Of a stretch of DNA of 64,000 bases, positions 51,401-64,000 are shown one piece after another. Position numbers and translations under genes: made by a program. How positions within the stretch are numbered: the first letter of the stretch is position 1; each line of letters starts with the position of its first letter. Location of the stretch: the NCBI GenBank assembly GCA_008921705.1, contig VFFE01007914.1, positions 310,001 to 374,000 on the forward strand, given 5' to 3'. Below the pieces are notes generated by a model. The model saw only the letters and a program-made list of their open reading frames with translations. It had not been told where the DNA came from and searched no databases. This DNA comes from Burhinus oedicnemus. Its lineage: Eukaryota > Chordata > Aves > Charadriiformes > Burhinidae.

Positions 51401-54149
51401 GGGTGGAGGGGCCACTGGGAAGACTATGCCTGAACATAGCTCCATGTATTTGCCTCTCAGTTAAGAACAAACTACTCAGTTCCTATCAGCTCTCCCTTGA
51501 AGTGCTCATTACCAGACAAAGGTAACGATGAAAATGATAGAAAATATTCTAGAAAAATAAAACATGATGTTCTTTATTACAAAATGGTAAACTTAGATTT
51601 AAAAAACCAAAGTGTATCTTAAAAAAAACCCCAATCTTGGATAATGCTTCCATGAAAGATAGCACGTATCTCCTATAAGGTCTGTCCGCTCATCTTTTTC
51701 AAGGGTAGGTTAGCCTTAGTGAGTTAATTTAAATTCTATTTCTTTGTCTATAATTAATATTTTCTTTCTTATCTCTTATCTCTTCTATTGCCCATACATG
51801 TACAATTGAAGTATCATTTGAACTGAGAAGTCTTCTAACACTCCATCTGTTTCTATTAAAGCTGCACCCTCTTGGGATTCTCTCTTTCTTCTGGACCCAG
51901 GTGCAATCAGAATATCTCCTGGTTTCCTTTATGTTTTCTGAAGTTTTCTCATCAGACCTCCTATCCCCATCTCTCTCTCTCTCTCTTTCTCTCTCTTTTT
52001 CTTATACTAGGAACTTCACTTTTGTTTTTAGACCAATTGTCATAATTCTTCCTTTCTCCCTTCACTTGGAGTAGCTGGATTACCAATTCCAATTCCTCCT
52101 TTGTTCCTGCTTTTCTTTTTCAAAAGAGAAAAGGAAGGAAGGAAGAAAGGAAATCTCGAGAGTTTACATTACTGTGACTGTTTTTAATTATCACATTTTT
52201 CTAGTTACATATTTGCTTACTATCACAATATTTTCAAGACTAGAAAAATGAATCAAACCTCTGTTCTTTAGGAGTATTCATTTTACAGATATGTTTGCAT
52301 GTCCTGGAAATTCTGCATTTCTATCTACTTCTCAAGGCTAACTCTAAACTGTGGAAATTGGAAATGTCTTTCAGAAATTGGACAAGACTTGGAAATCACT
52401 TTCTGATCTGCATTCACATCCCAGATACATGTTGATTGCATATAAGAATGATGTGCCTAGTAATATACCATTCCAATCTTTTTTTTCCTTTTCCACTCCC
52501 CATGTAGTTTCCTCTGCAACCCAGGTTCTCTCAGTGTGCAGAGAACTACAGCATTCTCTGCTCATTCCCCTGACTGGAGGACTGGGGATTGCTGAGAACA
52601 TTTGGGCATAACCAGAAAAACCACGCTCAATTTATTCATAACAAAGATGACACGGTTGCCGCTTTGCGTGCTTTTTCTAGAATTCCTAACCTTATTTGCA
52701 CTTTTGGAGACTGTGCAAAATGGTCATTCTAGTCCAGCTGTTCTTTCCCATTCTCACTATCTTTTCTCCTTCTCTTTTAGGCTCTCTGAAATAACCTGTT
52801 TTTTGACAATAAAATCACTACAGTGGTTTTTAGAACATGAGTTTTCAGTTTCAGCTGCCAAACAGGCATAGCACTACTGTTGAATATGTTGCTATTGCAG
52901 TATTGTTTATTTTGGATTTGTGGTTGTTTCTTCACTGAAAACTTCAAAAGGTCAGCTTTGTCCCAGTGAGAAATAAGGAAACTTTTGAAATCACAGTCTG
53001 GAAAAAAATGTTCTTGCCCATTTCTGTTTTTACATAAAATTTCTTTCTCTCTTAAGGTTTTGGGGGCAACTAATCTGAGGTCAAAGGCTCAAATGACCCA
53101 CTGACACAACTATTGCCAGCTGCCTTTTCTGCTAAGCCTTCCAGATGTGAAGCTGAAACCGCGTGAGTGAAGATCCAAACAAAGCTTTAGACCCTAACTG
53201 AATATTAGAAAACAAAAAGTCCTGTTGACAAATCTGCATTATTCACTGTTCACCTTGACTTCCTTTTCCTCAGAGGTGAGGTGATTAATCACAATAATTC
53301 AAGGATCCCACCACAATGACTGGAAAAGCCCAAAGTCTTTCATGATCACAGACAAAAAAAATTGTACTTGAACAGCTAAAACAAGAAGTGAATGACAAAG
53401 AGTGCATAACAGATATCCGTGGCAAATAATTTGCTATGGCAATATATGTAAAACAAAATAATTGTGATTTTATGTAGGTCACATATATACACAAGGAAAT
53501 AAATAACTTTTATTGCATGTGAAATGTATATATGTAATATCGAAAGTAAAATTCAAAAAAACACTAACAAGGACGTTTCTGCTAGGGTGGGAACTTTACC
53601 TATTTTATTGAAGTTTAGCAATGAAATTTTAAGAATAATTCAGACATATTTAGGTGGGAACTTGTGACTCATCTTAATCCAGGTACGACTGTAATTTTAA
53701 GATTTTGTCAGCATCTGAATAAGGGAAAAACTAAGTTGGTTACTTGGACTATTTCTCCTGGTCCTTTGCCTATGGAAAACCCTGTCTCATCTAATTTCTG
53801 CTTAGCCTAACTAAAGCTAATATATCAAAGCTGCTTATAATAGTGACTCATACACTAAACTGCTGGTCAAATTCATTACTTATTCTGATAGCTATCTTGT
53901 ATTATCTGATAGTAAGCACTATACCTAGGCATACCAAAAGAGTATTGGGGCTGACCAAGAAAAGCAGAGATAGTCAGTCATACAAAAGATGTATTCGAAC
54001 TGCTGAGGTATGAATTCACTGCAGAATTTCAGAGCAGAAAACTAGCCCTTTTACTTGGGAGTGAGGAAGAGAGGCTCAGATGGAAATTAAGAGTAGAAAT
54101 CTGAAACCTGTCTAGGTTCCTATTTGCACTAAAAGTACATGGAGAAGAA
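48475..54149. other. Unique AT-rich DNA
   Basis: No gene or clear transposon in about 5.7 kb. A TC microsatellite (51971-51999) and a nearby GGAA-rich run (52133-52151) are the only simple repeats of note. A segment near 49.5-49.6 kb vaguely resembles an old amniote repeat but was too diverged to call. Confidence 0.5.
51971..51999. repeat. TC microsatellite
   Basis: A nearly perfect TC dinucleotide run interrupted by TT steps. Confidence 0.9.
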
Positions 54150-55785
54150 TGAGTACCCTCATTTACCTCAGTCTTTACTGGTAAAAATTGTCTTCAGCAG
54201 TTCCAGGCCCCTGAGACCTGTGAGGAAGCCTCTTGCAAGGAAGACTTACTCTCAGTGGAGGAGGATCATGTCAGGGAACACTTAAACAAACTGGACATAC
54301 ATGAGTCCATGGGACCTAATGGAATGCACCCATGAGAACTGAGGAAGCTGTCCAGTGCCATTGCAAGGCCGTACTCAATTATGTTTGAAAGGTCTGAGGA
54401 ACTGCAGGCTGGTCAGCATCATCTCAGTCCCTGGGAAGGTGGTAGAGGGAAACTTCCTGGAAGCCATTTCCAAACATACAGAGTAGTCAGCCTGAATTTA
54501 TGAATTTATATGCTTGACTGACACAATAGCCTTCTATGATGATGTGAGTAGCTCTGTGGACAAGAGGAGAGTAGCTGACATTGTCAGCAAGGCTTTCAAC
54601 ATTGTCTCTCATAACATTCTCACAAACAAATTGATGAAGTGCAGACTAGATAAGCGGACAGAGACAGAGATGGACTGAAAGTTGCCTGAATCAGACAAGG
54701 AAAACAAAACAGCTACCAAAGTATATAAGATGGTAAGGTGGTTAAAAGAAACCTCCATAAACTGGGCCTTTAAACAAAGAAGCTATCACTAAACTGTCAG
54801 GGTCAAAGGCTTTCAATCAGCATCACAAAGTCCAGCTGGAGGCCAGTCACTAGTGGTGTATCCCAGGGGTCCATAGCGGGGAAATGCTGTCTAGCATCTT
54901 CATGAGTGACCTGGGTCAGCAAGTTTGCAGATGATACAAATCTGGGAGGAGTGGCTGATGCATCAGATGGGTGTACTGCCATTCAGAGGGACCTGAACTG
55001 GAAAAACAGGCAGAAAGGAACTTCATGAAGTCTGCAAAGGGAAGTGCAAAGTCCTGCACCTAAGGATAATCCCATGCAACACTACAGGCTCAGGGCCATC
55101 CGGATGGAAATCAGCTTTGCAGAAGAAGACCAGGGGTCTGAATGGACACTAAGTTGACCAAGAGCCAGCAATGTGTCCTTGCAGCAAAGAAGGTCAACAG
55201 CCTTTTAGGCTTCATTAAGAGGAGTCTTGCCAGCAGGTCAAGGGAAATGATCACTCCCCTCTGCTTAGCCCTGGTGACATGTATCTGGAGTGCTAGGTCC
55301 AGTTCTGAGCTCCCCAGTGCAAGAAAGACATGGATATAGTGGAGCGAGTCCAGCAAAGGGCCACAAAAGTTAAGGTACTTGAGCATCTGTCACACAAAGC
55401 AAAAGACATTGTGCAGCCTAAAGAGGAAAAGGCTCAGGGGGATCGTGTGAATGTGTATAAATGCTTGACTGGCGGAAGTAAAGAAGATAGAGCCGGTCTC
55501 TTCTTGGTGGTGCCCAGTGACAAGACAAGAGGCAATGGGCACAAATGGAAATAAAGAAATTTCCCTTTAAACATTACAAAAAATGTTTACTGGGATTCAA
55601 ATTTGAAAATGCTTACTGAAAGGGTGGTCAAATACAGGTTTCCCAGAGAGGTTTTAGAGTCTCCATCCTTAGAGATATTAAAAACCCAACTAGACATGGC
55701 CCTGAGGACCCTTTGAGAAGGGGGTTGGACTAGATCATCTCCAGAGGTTCCTTCCTATCTCAGCTATTCTGTACTTCTGTGATAC
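54150..55785 (+). mobile_element. Old, rearranged CR1 LINE, plus strand
   Basis: A diverged CR1 spanning the ORF2 linker, RT remnants, C-terminal domain and 3' end. The left part has CR1 'cctcagtctttactgg' (54168-54183) and 'catgggacctaatgg' near 54308. RT remains include the motif-A region near 54580-54620 ('agctgacattgtcagcaagg', coding for an altered DVV block) and motif C near 54928-54940 ('gcagatgataca'). About 54700-54810 carries roughly 110 bases that do not fit the CR1 order. Part of RT near 54400 is deleted. The C-terminal region near 55142-55554 is in two shifted frames. The 3' end near 55735-55783 ('tctattctgtacttctgtgat'-type terminus) lacks a tail. Far more mutated than the 37-kb copy. 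Confidence 0.94.
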
Positions 55786-58700
55786 AACAAGGATGCCAGT
55801 TTTAAACAGGACCCTGACTCTTGGTAGGACTTGTACTGGCACATATATGAGGCTTCGATCCCAGCTAGAAAAACAGTTACCATCTAAACCTTATTCAGTC
55901 TGAATTTTAAAAACAAGCTTTTCTCAGGAGGTTTTTAGAATACATTACAAGTAGTTTGTAAATTCTGGGAATGGACCAACAAAATTATGCAGGAATTTCA
56001 GAGAAAGAATGCAACAAATAGGGCTCTATGAAGTTATCTCTGCTTCCTAATTTGGTGTTAGACACTGCTTAAGATCTGTTCAATACACATTAGGAGACCT
56101 TCATCTTCCTCTTCTGTCTTCTTTTAGCCAACAATATCAGCTTTCAAAACTGTTGAAACTGAGAGTCTTGCTTCATTTCCTAGAGTGTCCTTCCTCATTT
56201 CCCAGGACTTACTAACCTTTACCAAAGTTCCACAGAATAGAAAAGCTTTTATTACTCATTTATATGCCATATGTATTCCCCTCCCCCCCCTTTTTTTTGC
56301 TTTCCCTATATGAATATATTTCCTTTATATGTAAACTAAAATATATACTCTAGTCTATTCTCCCTTTGCTTCCCTACACACACAAACAGAGTATAGTCTT
56401 GCTTGTTTTTTGTGTGTTTGAAAGCCAAAAGTAATGTATTTATCTGAACAGCTGGGTAACTTCCATGCTACATGCAAATCAGTTTAAAAAGTAACAAACC
56501 TCAGGAAAATGTGACAAAAACCTACAATAGCTTAAATTGTAGATCTGATACAAATCTCTCACTGTTCAGAAAATTGTGTTCATTGTCTTTTATTTTTAGA
56601 AATTTCATTGCAAGAACTTAAAAAGGAGATGTATTCTTTTGCATTGTGATGTATTCAGGAATTCCATTTTTAGCCTGTAATACTATTCATTTGGAAACAT
56701 GCAGTGAACCAGTAGGACAAGGTTCATTTCAGAAACTTGGCAAAGTAGGACAGTGTCCTACCAATGACAAAGAAAAAAATAATAAAAATAAAAATTTTTA
56801 AAGAGACATGCTTCCAGTTTTCTATTTACTTGTGTTCTTGTTTTTATAACACTGTAAAAGATGTACATTTGAGATAAGTGCTGGCTGGAATAAATAAAAC
56901 TGAACATACAAATACTGTATTTTAATGCACAAAGCTTATTTCACATGTGCAAATATGCATGGAGTATGGACTTTCTCCTTGTTGGAAAACAAATGATAGG
57001 ATGTTAAAAGTTATGTATACAGCAGTTTGGAATGGTGGATTTGAATTTGCTCTCATTATAGCATTGAAAATGATGCAATTTCCCTGAGTTAATTCCAGTG
57101 TAATTTGAATTTGGATTAAAATCCTGACAGGTCAAAGAACTGAAGTTAATCTGCCAGAGTGTCATTGCTATTAATTAAAGATTTTACTGGGCATACAAAA
57201 ACAATTAGTTACTCTTTAAAATCTTTGTATTATTTTCTAAAAAAAGCCAGACACTAGAAAATGCTAACCTTTCCATTTATTAGTTTCAAGAAAGACACGT
57301 TTGCCTCCTCCTCTTCTCTCAGAAAGTAGCATGAAGAATTCTGAATGAGAAATCAAGATAATCCAGTCTGAGAGTTCACTGTCCAAACATATACCCAGGA
57401 GTGTAAATTACATGGTGAGCTTCTTTTGTTTTGTCTAATCTTCCAAATGACTAACCCTTGCAGATGTGACACTGCTCATAAATACAGCTCTGTTCTCATA
57501 GCTAGCCTTTAAAAACTGAACGCATATGTCTGTTGCTGTTATCGTGACCGGTAAATAGAGGTGGTAAGAATGAGGAATTGAACATCTTCAGGTCTTTTGA
57601 AATATGGCTAGCACTTGTTTAAAGAAATATGTGTTCTTAAGTTTGATAAAGAAATACTTTTATCAATGTCATTAAGTTTCTACAGGGAGGAATTATGCAG
57701 GTACATAGGAATGAAGCAACAAGCTTCTTTCATTTAGTCTGGCGTGTTAAAATGATCAGCTATAACTTCTTCAGGACTATACCCTTTCAAAAATCTCAAA
57801 CATTACCTGGTGATCCAGCCAAAATAAAGGGGCAGAGTAGAACTTGGACATTGGTAGGAACTTGCTCATTAAAAATGAAATAATCATTTACAAAGTAGGT
57901 TAATCATTATCACTTATACTGAGTGCTGTGTTTTATCCAGTAAAACTAGATTAATAAATATTCACTGTGCAGGCTGCATCTGTGAGCTTTATGTCACAAT
58001 GATAGAGCATTTGAGTTGCAAAATGGCAGAACTATACTATTTATTCTGCAGAGCAGACACAGAGTTCCGTCACGTACGCAAACTCAGGCAAGTGGAAACA
58101 ACAGTGGGCTTTTAAAGCAAAATCCAAGACAGTGGTAGAAACTTAGTTCAGTTTTCATGACTTGCACTGTAGTTTAGTGATAGCATCATTTTTTACAGGC
58201 CTGGTTTATGGAAGTCTCATTTAACCACTTTACTATCTTATATACTTTGACAGCTGGGTTTGTTTTTCTTGTCTGATTTCTGAGGTAGATGCTCAGCCTG
58301 GACTCAATCCATCCAAGTTCCAACATTTCACTAAACCCAATTAGGAACTTAGATACCCCCAAATTTCTGCCTCATCCACCTTCTTCAGCAGCCAATGAAA
58401 AGACATGACATTTCTAGACAATGATTCAAGTTTCCAGAGGTATTGTTTTGTTACCTTAAGTTAGGCTGGGAAGGATCAGACCTTGTTGATAAAGGTGGTC
58501 TTTGAAAATGAGCCACTGGTGAGCAACTAGCTATATACTTATATAGTATATAATAACAACTACATAATTAGTCAGAAGTAGAAACATGATACAGTTCTGC
58601 AAAACATTGGGGGATGGAAAAGAATAATATTTTGACAAGAATCCCCTTAAGGTCAATGTATTCCATTCCACTGTAATTACACATTTACAGCGGTATTGCC

Positions 58701-60039
58701 TAAGCTCACACCTAAGGCCTTTTTAAGTAGTAGTGCATGTTCAGTGACATGGGAATTCATCTCACTTTGTTGAAAAATGAATACTCAAAGTTCAAGATGT
58801 TCACCCTTCACAGACTATGGAGGACATTTAGAGATGACAAGTCATCTCACCAGTCTTAAACATCTATCTTTGCATAAGACCAATTGTATTTTGGAAATGC
58901 AAGTTTCTCCCCAAGAAAGGAAGAATTTGCTGAAGGCATCCTTGGAAAACTAGTTTAGATACAGACTACTGACATTTAGATGTCTGTATGAAGTGAGATG
59001 CATCCAACAATAGCTGTTTGTACCCTAAGAGCGCATAACCTCAGGGGGGATTTAAAAGCATTTAGAAGATTTGGGCTCTTGATATCTTATTCCCACAAGT
59101 TCATAGCTTCTATTCATCATTGTAGTTTGTGAATGACTTCTAGCAGTCATGAAATTAATCACATTGGTCATGTGCTGACTGATCTTTCCCAAATCCTGGA
59201 TTTTATTTTTAAATATTATTAAACTTTCACCTTTTGCGCTCGTGTAGTACATCTCAGGAGTGTCATTAGGTAGATTTTTTACTCCATTAAAATTTGATGC
59301 GTTAATGTTGGTGACCCTTTTGTTTCATGAGAATAATAAAGTATACATAAAATTGTGGGATATAATTGATAATCCAATAATCAGTTTATGAAGAACAGTG
59401 CTGTACTCAAAATACAAGTGTTAGTGTGTTCAGATTTTTACCAAAGGATTGCATAGGAAATTAAGACAATCTAGTGAAAAAATACCAGAAGGGATTTTTT
59501 TTAAATGATTTTTTTATTCTTTTTATTTCAATTTATTTTTCATCAAACCACCATGAAAAATTCAAAAGAATACTTTAGGTTTATATTCTATGTTTCTGTA
59601 CTTGCACTTCAAAGATATATTTTACAGAACAGAGCTTTAACTCATTTATTAAAACTAACTCTGCCACCTACCCTTCACTGTGAAGTAGGTTCTAGCTAAT
59701 AATTTACTGTTGAGGTGGATTTTGTTTGTGTATATTTTTAAGTGGCTGTCACATTTCTGTATACCGAAGTCATTCACAGTTCCTCCTAGTGAGAAGAGAG
59801 GAGGAAAAGTGCAGCTGAATTCCCTCTGCAAACTACTGAGAGGGGGCTGCTGAGAGAACCTGTTGCTGTGGAGCAGAAGCAGCAGCCTGTGGCTGAGATG
59901 AAGTTTGAAGGTCTGTATGACCGGGAGAGTTTGGATGCCATGACAAGAGAGTGAAATCCTCATTCTGACAAAAAAACAACAAAAGTGCCATTTATTTGGG
60001 GTTAAAATTACTCTGTTCCCAAGCAGAAAAGTCCTCTGG
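55786..60039. other. Unique AT-rich DNA
   Basis: No gene or clear transposon. A C8 run followed by T8 lies near 56281-56300. A 129-codon minus-strand frame (60044-59655) has no recognisable family and fits chance expectation. Confidence 0.5.
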
Positions 60040-60200
60040 CTCAATTAATCCGTTTTTGTCGGCGTTTGTTTACTGAAGGAATTTATTGAATCAGATTCAA
60101 TGTGTCTTAAGGACTTTCAGACCGGCGTTCAGTTTGTTTCCCATTTGAACATGAAATACACCAGGTGCAGACAACAATCTGCTTTATAACAGCAACAACA
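60040..60200. promoter_or_regulatory. Candidate conserved non-coding element
   Basis: In very AT-rich surroundings this block keeps several CpG sites (TCGGCG near 60059, CCGGCG near 60122). It has a forkhead-type TGTTTAC (60067-60073) and a perfect 17-base palindrome: ATTGAATC, A, GATTCAAT (60085-60101). Retained CpGs and palindromes are typical of constrained elements. This is inference and needs cross-species alignment. Confidence 0.25.
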
Positions 60201-60639
60201 AAAACCCTCTTGGGTTTTCTGATTGCAGACTAATGTGGGAATTTGGAAACAAATAAAAGAAAAAAAAGTGGGTTTTTTCCCAACAAATGGAATTGATACC
60301 CTTAAAAATAGGAAAGAAAAAAATCAAACCACCCCTAAACAATGGAACATTGGCCATATATCAGAAGCTTCATCAAGAATAAAAAATGAAGTGGCTTGTC
60401 AATAAATATTAGCAATATACTGATGGGAATGATAATGAATTAATATAGTATTTATTATGGAATTAGAGTTAGCAGATAAAGGCATATATACATGAGTGAT
60501 CAGTAAACCAATTAATTGATTTTAATTAATGTCCAGGAGTCTCATAAAAGTTCAGGAAGCTGGTAGAGACTTCGACTATCTGCTTGGCTATGGCATATTA
60601 ATAAACAAACATAGGATCTTTCTGTTTCAAATCTGAAAA
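60201..60639. other. Unique AT-rich DNA
   Basis: Nothing recognised. A short 60-codon frame (60223-60405) is Lys/Asn-rich, as expected of A-rich DNA. Confidence 0.5.
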
Positions 60640-61000
60640 GAAGAAATTCACATGAATGCTGGCAGTGGCTCCTGCTGATTCTTTTGACACTACAGCATTT
60701 AGAGTTAAGCCAACCCCCCTGCTGCTTTGCAATGCAAACTGAATGGGAAAATTAAGGGTAAATTACCACCAGCATGCATGATATTGTAGGCAGTCTCAAA
60801 ATCTGCTCCTGGATGCAAGATCAAAGCATTTTACTTTCAGCAGATGTAACAGGAGGCCATTATGAACACTTGTCTAATGAACCATGTCCAGTTCCATGAA
60901 CCATATCCAATTGTGTGGGTTTTGAAAATACTGTGCAGAAGAGTCTACCACAAAGATATGTTCAAGATGGGATTTTTCTCCCAGTAATATTCCTTTTTAT
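60640..61000. promoter_or_regulatory. Second candidate regulatory block
   Basis: A POU-type arrangement, TTTGCAATGCAAA (60724-60738 region), is followed by a TAAATTACC homeodomain core (60760-60770) and AGCATGCATGATA. Near 60877-60914 a 19-base unit starting 'atgaaccat' is tandemly repeated once with 15 of 19 positions matching. There is no repeat-family signature. Together with the block at 60040-60200 it may form one constrained region. Inference only. Confidence 0.22.
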
Positions 61001-61935
61001 TTCTGGAATCCTCACCAGCGCAAACCTTGCTGAATTACTCCAACAAACTGTGTAAAGATTGCCCGATCTGAGCATGGGGCTACACTATGACACACTCACT
61101 GCTACTCTTGTGGAGGCCTTTATCTGAAACACTGTGTTTCTGCTTCCAACTCCTCCCGAGGGAATGGCACCTCCAATTTATCAAAACCACAGTAGGAATG
61201 CTGGAGCCACTGGGTCGTCCCTAGATCGCCTTTCACTAAACATTTTTGTTGTAATGATATAGAACTATATCCTTGCAGTACCCTCTTTCTACAGTAAGCA
61301 GTTGTTAAAACTTCCCTTCTCTACAAAGCAGATAAAATGGTTTTGAAACGTACAGCTGTGCTTTCACAGAAAGCCTTTACACAGATAACACATGCAAGAC
61401 GGCACGACACGGGTTGTGCTGCTCTCTGAGGCTGTATCGGACATTTTTGTTTTCTTACCCCAGCAGGGGGGACTGTTAATCAGTTTTTCTTCCCTAAGAA
61501 ATATGATCAAAGTTCAGAGTTAATTTCTCCAAACAGTTGAATGCGCGAGGCTAGTTGTTCTGAAAGGGGCCCACATTTGCTCTCCTTGTACCAATTTCAG
61601 GTTCACTGCACACTGACAGGCCCAAATCTGCATAAGAATGTGGCCTTGGCAACTTGCCCCAGCCCATCAGGGCTACACCACCATGGCATCCTCTCGGCTC
61701 TGCAACTGGGGCATTGTTCTGGGCTGGAAAATCCTTCCCTCCCGCTGAGGAGCGGCTCCACGGCAGCCCATGAATATTGTTCCACCAGCCAAGCTCCCTC
61801 TGCAAATGACATCCTACGCCACCACGCTCTCTGAAGGTCCGCAATTCCCAAGATGTGCATCTGCCTACCCGTAGCAACTGCTTGAGGCTGAGTGTCACTT
61901 TTGGCAAGGCCAGCCAGCTCCAAGTGGCCCTGTAC
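61001..61935. other. Unique DNA, GC-richer toward the right
   Basis: From about 61.4 kb the G+C rises and overlapping open frames of about 100 codons appear on both strands (61541-61834 +, 61907-61551 -), the pattern of chance frames. No repeat family was recognised, but an old LTR is possible. Confidence 0.4.
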
Positions 61936-64000
61936 CTGAATTATCTGCTGTCAAATGCTGGTTTGAGTCAAACTGCAAATGGGACTCTATTAAAGTTCAG
62001 GAGGTTTCTGCAGAGCATTGATGATAACTTTTTGACACAGGTGGTGGAGGAGCCGATGAGGAGAGATGTGCAGCTGGATCTTGTGCTAACAAACAAAGAA
62101 GGACTGTTTGGGGATGTGAAGACTGGGTACAGCCTTGGCTGCAGTGGCCATAAGATGGTAGAGTTCAGGATCCTGCATGAAGCAGCAGGGCAATAAGTAG
62201 GATTACAACGCTGGACTTCAGGAGAGCTAACGTTGGCTGCTTCAAAGACCTACTTGGAGGAATCCCATGGGTTAGGGCTCTAGAAAATAGGGCGGTCCAA
62301 GAAAGATGGTTAATATTCAAGCACCTCTTCCTCCAAGCTCAAGATCGGTGCATCCCTGTGAGTAAGAAATCAAGCAAAGGAGGCAGAAGACCTGCATGGC
62401 TGAGCAAGGAACTTCTGAAAAAACTCAAATGGAAGAAGGAAGTTTACAGAATGTGGAAAAAGGAACTGGCCACTTGGGAGGAATATGGGAACATTGTCAG
62501 AGTATGCAGGGATGCAACAAGACAGTCTAAGGCCCACTTGGAATTAAATCTGGCAAGGGATGTGAAGGACAACAAGAAGGGCTTCTTCAAGTACATCAGC
62601 AGCAAAAGGAAGACTAGGGAAAACACGGGTCTGCTGCTGAATGAGGTAGGTGCCCTGGTGACAGAGAATACAGAGAAGGAGGAGTTACTGAATGTGTTCT
62701 CTGCTTCGATCTTTACTGCTAAGGCTGGCCCCCAGGAATCCCAGACCTTGGAGGTAAGAGAAAAAGTCTGGAGAAAGGAAGACTTTCCCTTGATTGAATA
62801 GGATCAGGTTAGAGATCATTTAGGAAAACCTGACACCCACAAATCCATGGACCCCAATGGGATGTACCCACAAGTGCTGAGGAAGCTGGCAGATGTTATT
62901 GCTAAGCCACTCTCCATAATCTTTGAAAGGTCCTGGGGAACAGGAGAGGTGTGCCTGAGGACTGGAGGAAAGCCAGTGTAACTCCAGTCTTCAAAAAGGG
63001 CAAGAAAGAGGACCCAGAAAACTACAGACCAGTCAGCCTCACCTCCACGCCCATTCTGGATGTCATCTCTAAGCACATGGAGGAAAAGGTTATTGTGAGT
63101 GGTCAACATGGATTCTCCAAGGGGAAATCATGCTTGACCAGTCTGACAGCCTTCTATGATGGAATGACTGGCTGGGTAGATGAGGGGAGAGCAGCTGATG
63201 TTGTCTACCTTGAATTCAACAAGGCGTTTGGCACTGACTCCCATAACATCCTCCTAGGTAAGCTTAGGAAGTGTGGGTTAGATCAGTGAACAGTGAGGTG
63301 AATTGAGAACTGGATGAATGGCAGAGCTCAAAGGGTTGTAATCAGAGGCACAGAGTCTAGTTGGAGGCCTGTAACTAGTGGTGTTTCCCAGGGGTCAGTA
63401 CTGGGTCCAACCTTGTTCAACATATTCATCAACAGCCTGGATGAGGAGACAGAGTGTACCCTCAGCAGGTTTGCTGATGACACAAAACTGAGAGGAGTGG
63501 CTGACACACCAGAAGGCTGTGCCACCATTCAGCGAGACCTGGACAGGCTAGAGAGCTGAGCAGAGAGGAACGTAATGAAGTTCAACAAAGGCAAGTGTAG
63601 GGTCCTGCACTTAGGAAAGAATAACCCCATGCACCAGTGCAGGTTAGGGGTGGACCTACTGGAAGGCAGCTCTGTGGAAAGGGACCTGGGAGTCCTGGTG
63701 GACAACAAGATGACCGTGAGGCAGCAATGTGCCCTTGTGGCCAAGAAGGCCAATGTTATCCTGGGGTGCATTAAGAAGAGTGTGGCCAGCAGGTCGAGGA
63801 AGGTTATCCTCCCGCTCTGTTCTGCCCTGGTGAGGCCACATCTGAAGTAGTGTCCAGTTCTGGGCTCCTCAGTTCAAGGAAGACAGGGAACTACTGGAGA
63901 GAGTCTAGCAGGGACTGGAGCACCTGTCTTATGAGGAAAGGCTGAGAGACGTGGGTCTATGTAGCCTGTAGAAGAGAAGACTGAGAGGGGATCTCATCAA
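61936..64000 (+). mobile_element. CR1 LINE ORF2, long copy, cut by window edge
   Basis: The longest CR1 copy, at least 2.06 kb, running off the right end. In order: the end of the endonuclease (61990-62196, with RRFLQSIDDNFLTQVVEEPM and LDLVLTNKEGLFGDVK), the linker (62358-62801), RT fingers with NYRPVSLTS (near 63010-63040), motif A (63202-63245), motif B as [11 protein letters not shown] and motif C as FADDTKL (near 63470), then the thumb (63575-63850) and the start of the C-terminal domain. Motif A reads VVYLEFNKAFGTDSH, so the catalytic Asp is Glu. The segments lie in three different frames with stops near 63290, 63560 and 63850, so it is dead. The left boundary is soft: 61936-61985 fits only loosely. 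The 3' end lies outside the window. Confidence 0.97.

Noticed and set aside
57060..57150. Resemblance to a common old amniote repeat ('attccagtgtaatttgaat')
   Set aside because: The match is about 25 bases only, not enough to call.
61541..61923. Frames of about 100 codons on both strands
   Set aside because: They are mutually antisense, with no family match. Treated as chance in a GC-richer patch.
1..64000. tRNA, rRNA, CRISPR array, operon or prokaryotic features
   Set aside because: No cloverleaf, rRNA core or spaced repeat array was seen. The repeat content is plainly vertebrate.

Overview
The window looks like ordinary non-genic DNA from a bird: a large intron or a gene desert. The main evidence is the repeats. 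There are several CR1 LINE copies, three of which keep the CR1 3' end with its short ATTCTATG-type repeat in place of a poly(A) tail. There is also a solo LTR of a common avian endogenous-retrovirus family, and almost no satellite DNA or SINEs. The sequence is AT-rich, every open frame is short, and I found no complete protein-coding gene, tRNA, rRNA or CRISPR array.

Layout, left to right. 1-5.7 kb is unique AT-rich DNA with one old CR1/L3-like 3' end (about 1.93-2.11 kb) and one exon-like segment (2983-3082, +). 5.7-6.9 kb holds a badly decayed Ty3/Gypsy-type pol relic on the plus strand, recognisable by pieces of reverse transcriptase and integrase. 6.9-17 kb is mostly unique, with a possible conserved regulatory block near 11.56-11.85 kb and a 79-bp direct repeat whose copies lie about 1.06 kb apart (12.35 and 13.41 kb). 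17-26 kb has two ancient CR1 relics (about 17.0-17.4 and 24.95-25.9 kb, both minus) around a younger minus-strand CR1 (22.37-23.93 kb). At 30.9-32.0 kb a minus-strand ERV LTR abuts a minus-strand CR1. At 37.39-38.31 kb there is a plus-strand CR1 with an intact 3' end.

47.48-47.84 kb is a long purine tract with GAAAAAA heptamer arrays and a run of about 66 A. Next to it, on the minus strand (47.84-48.47 kb), is a broken reading frame with protein-like content that I could not identify. 54.15-55.79 kb is an older, rearranged CR1, and 61.94-64.0 kb is a long CR1 ORF2 fragment that runs off the right edge of the window.

No genes here work together as a system. The value of the window is its record of repeats: ancient CR1/L3 and Gypsy relics, middle-aged and younger CR1s, and an ERV LTR. 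All five identified CR1 and LTR-type insertions that can be read are defective. A few exon-like or enhancer-like segments need comparative alignment to be accepted or dismissed.
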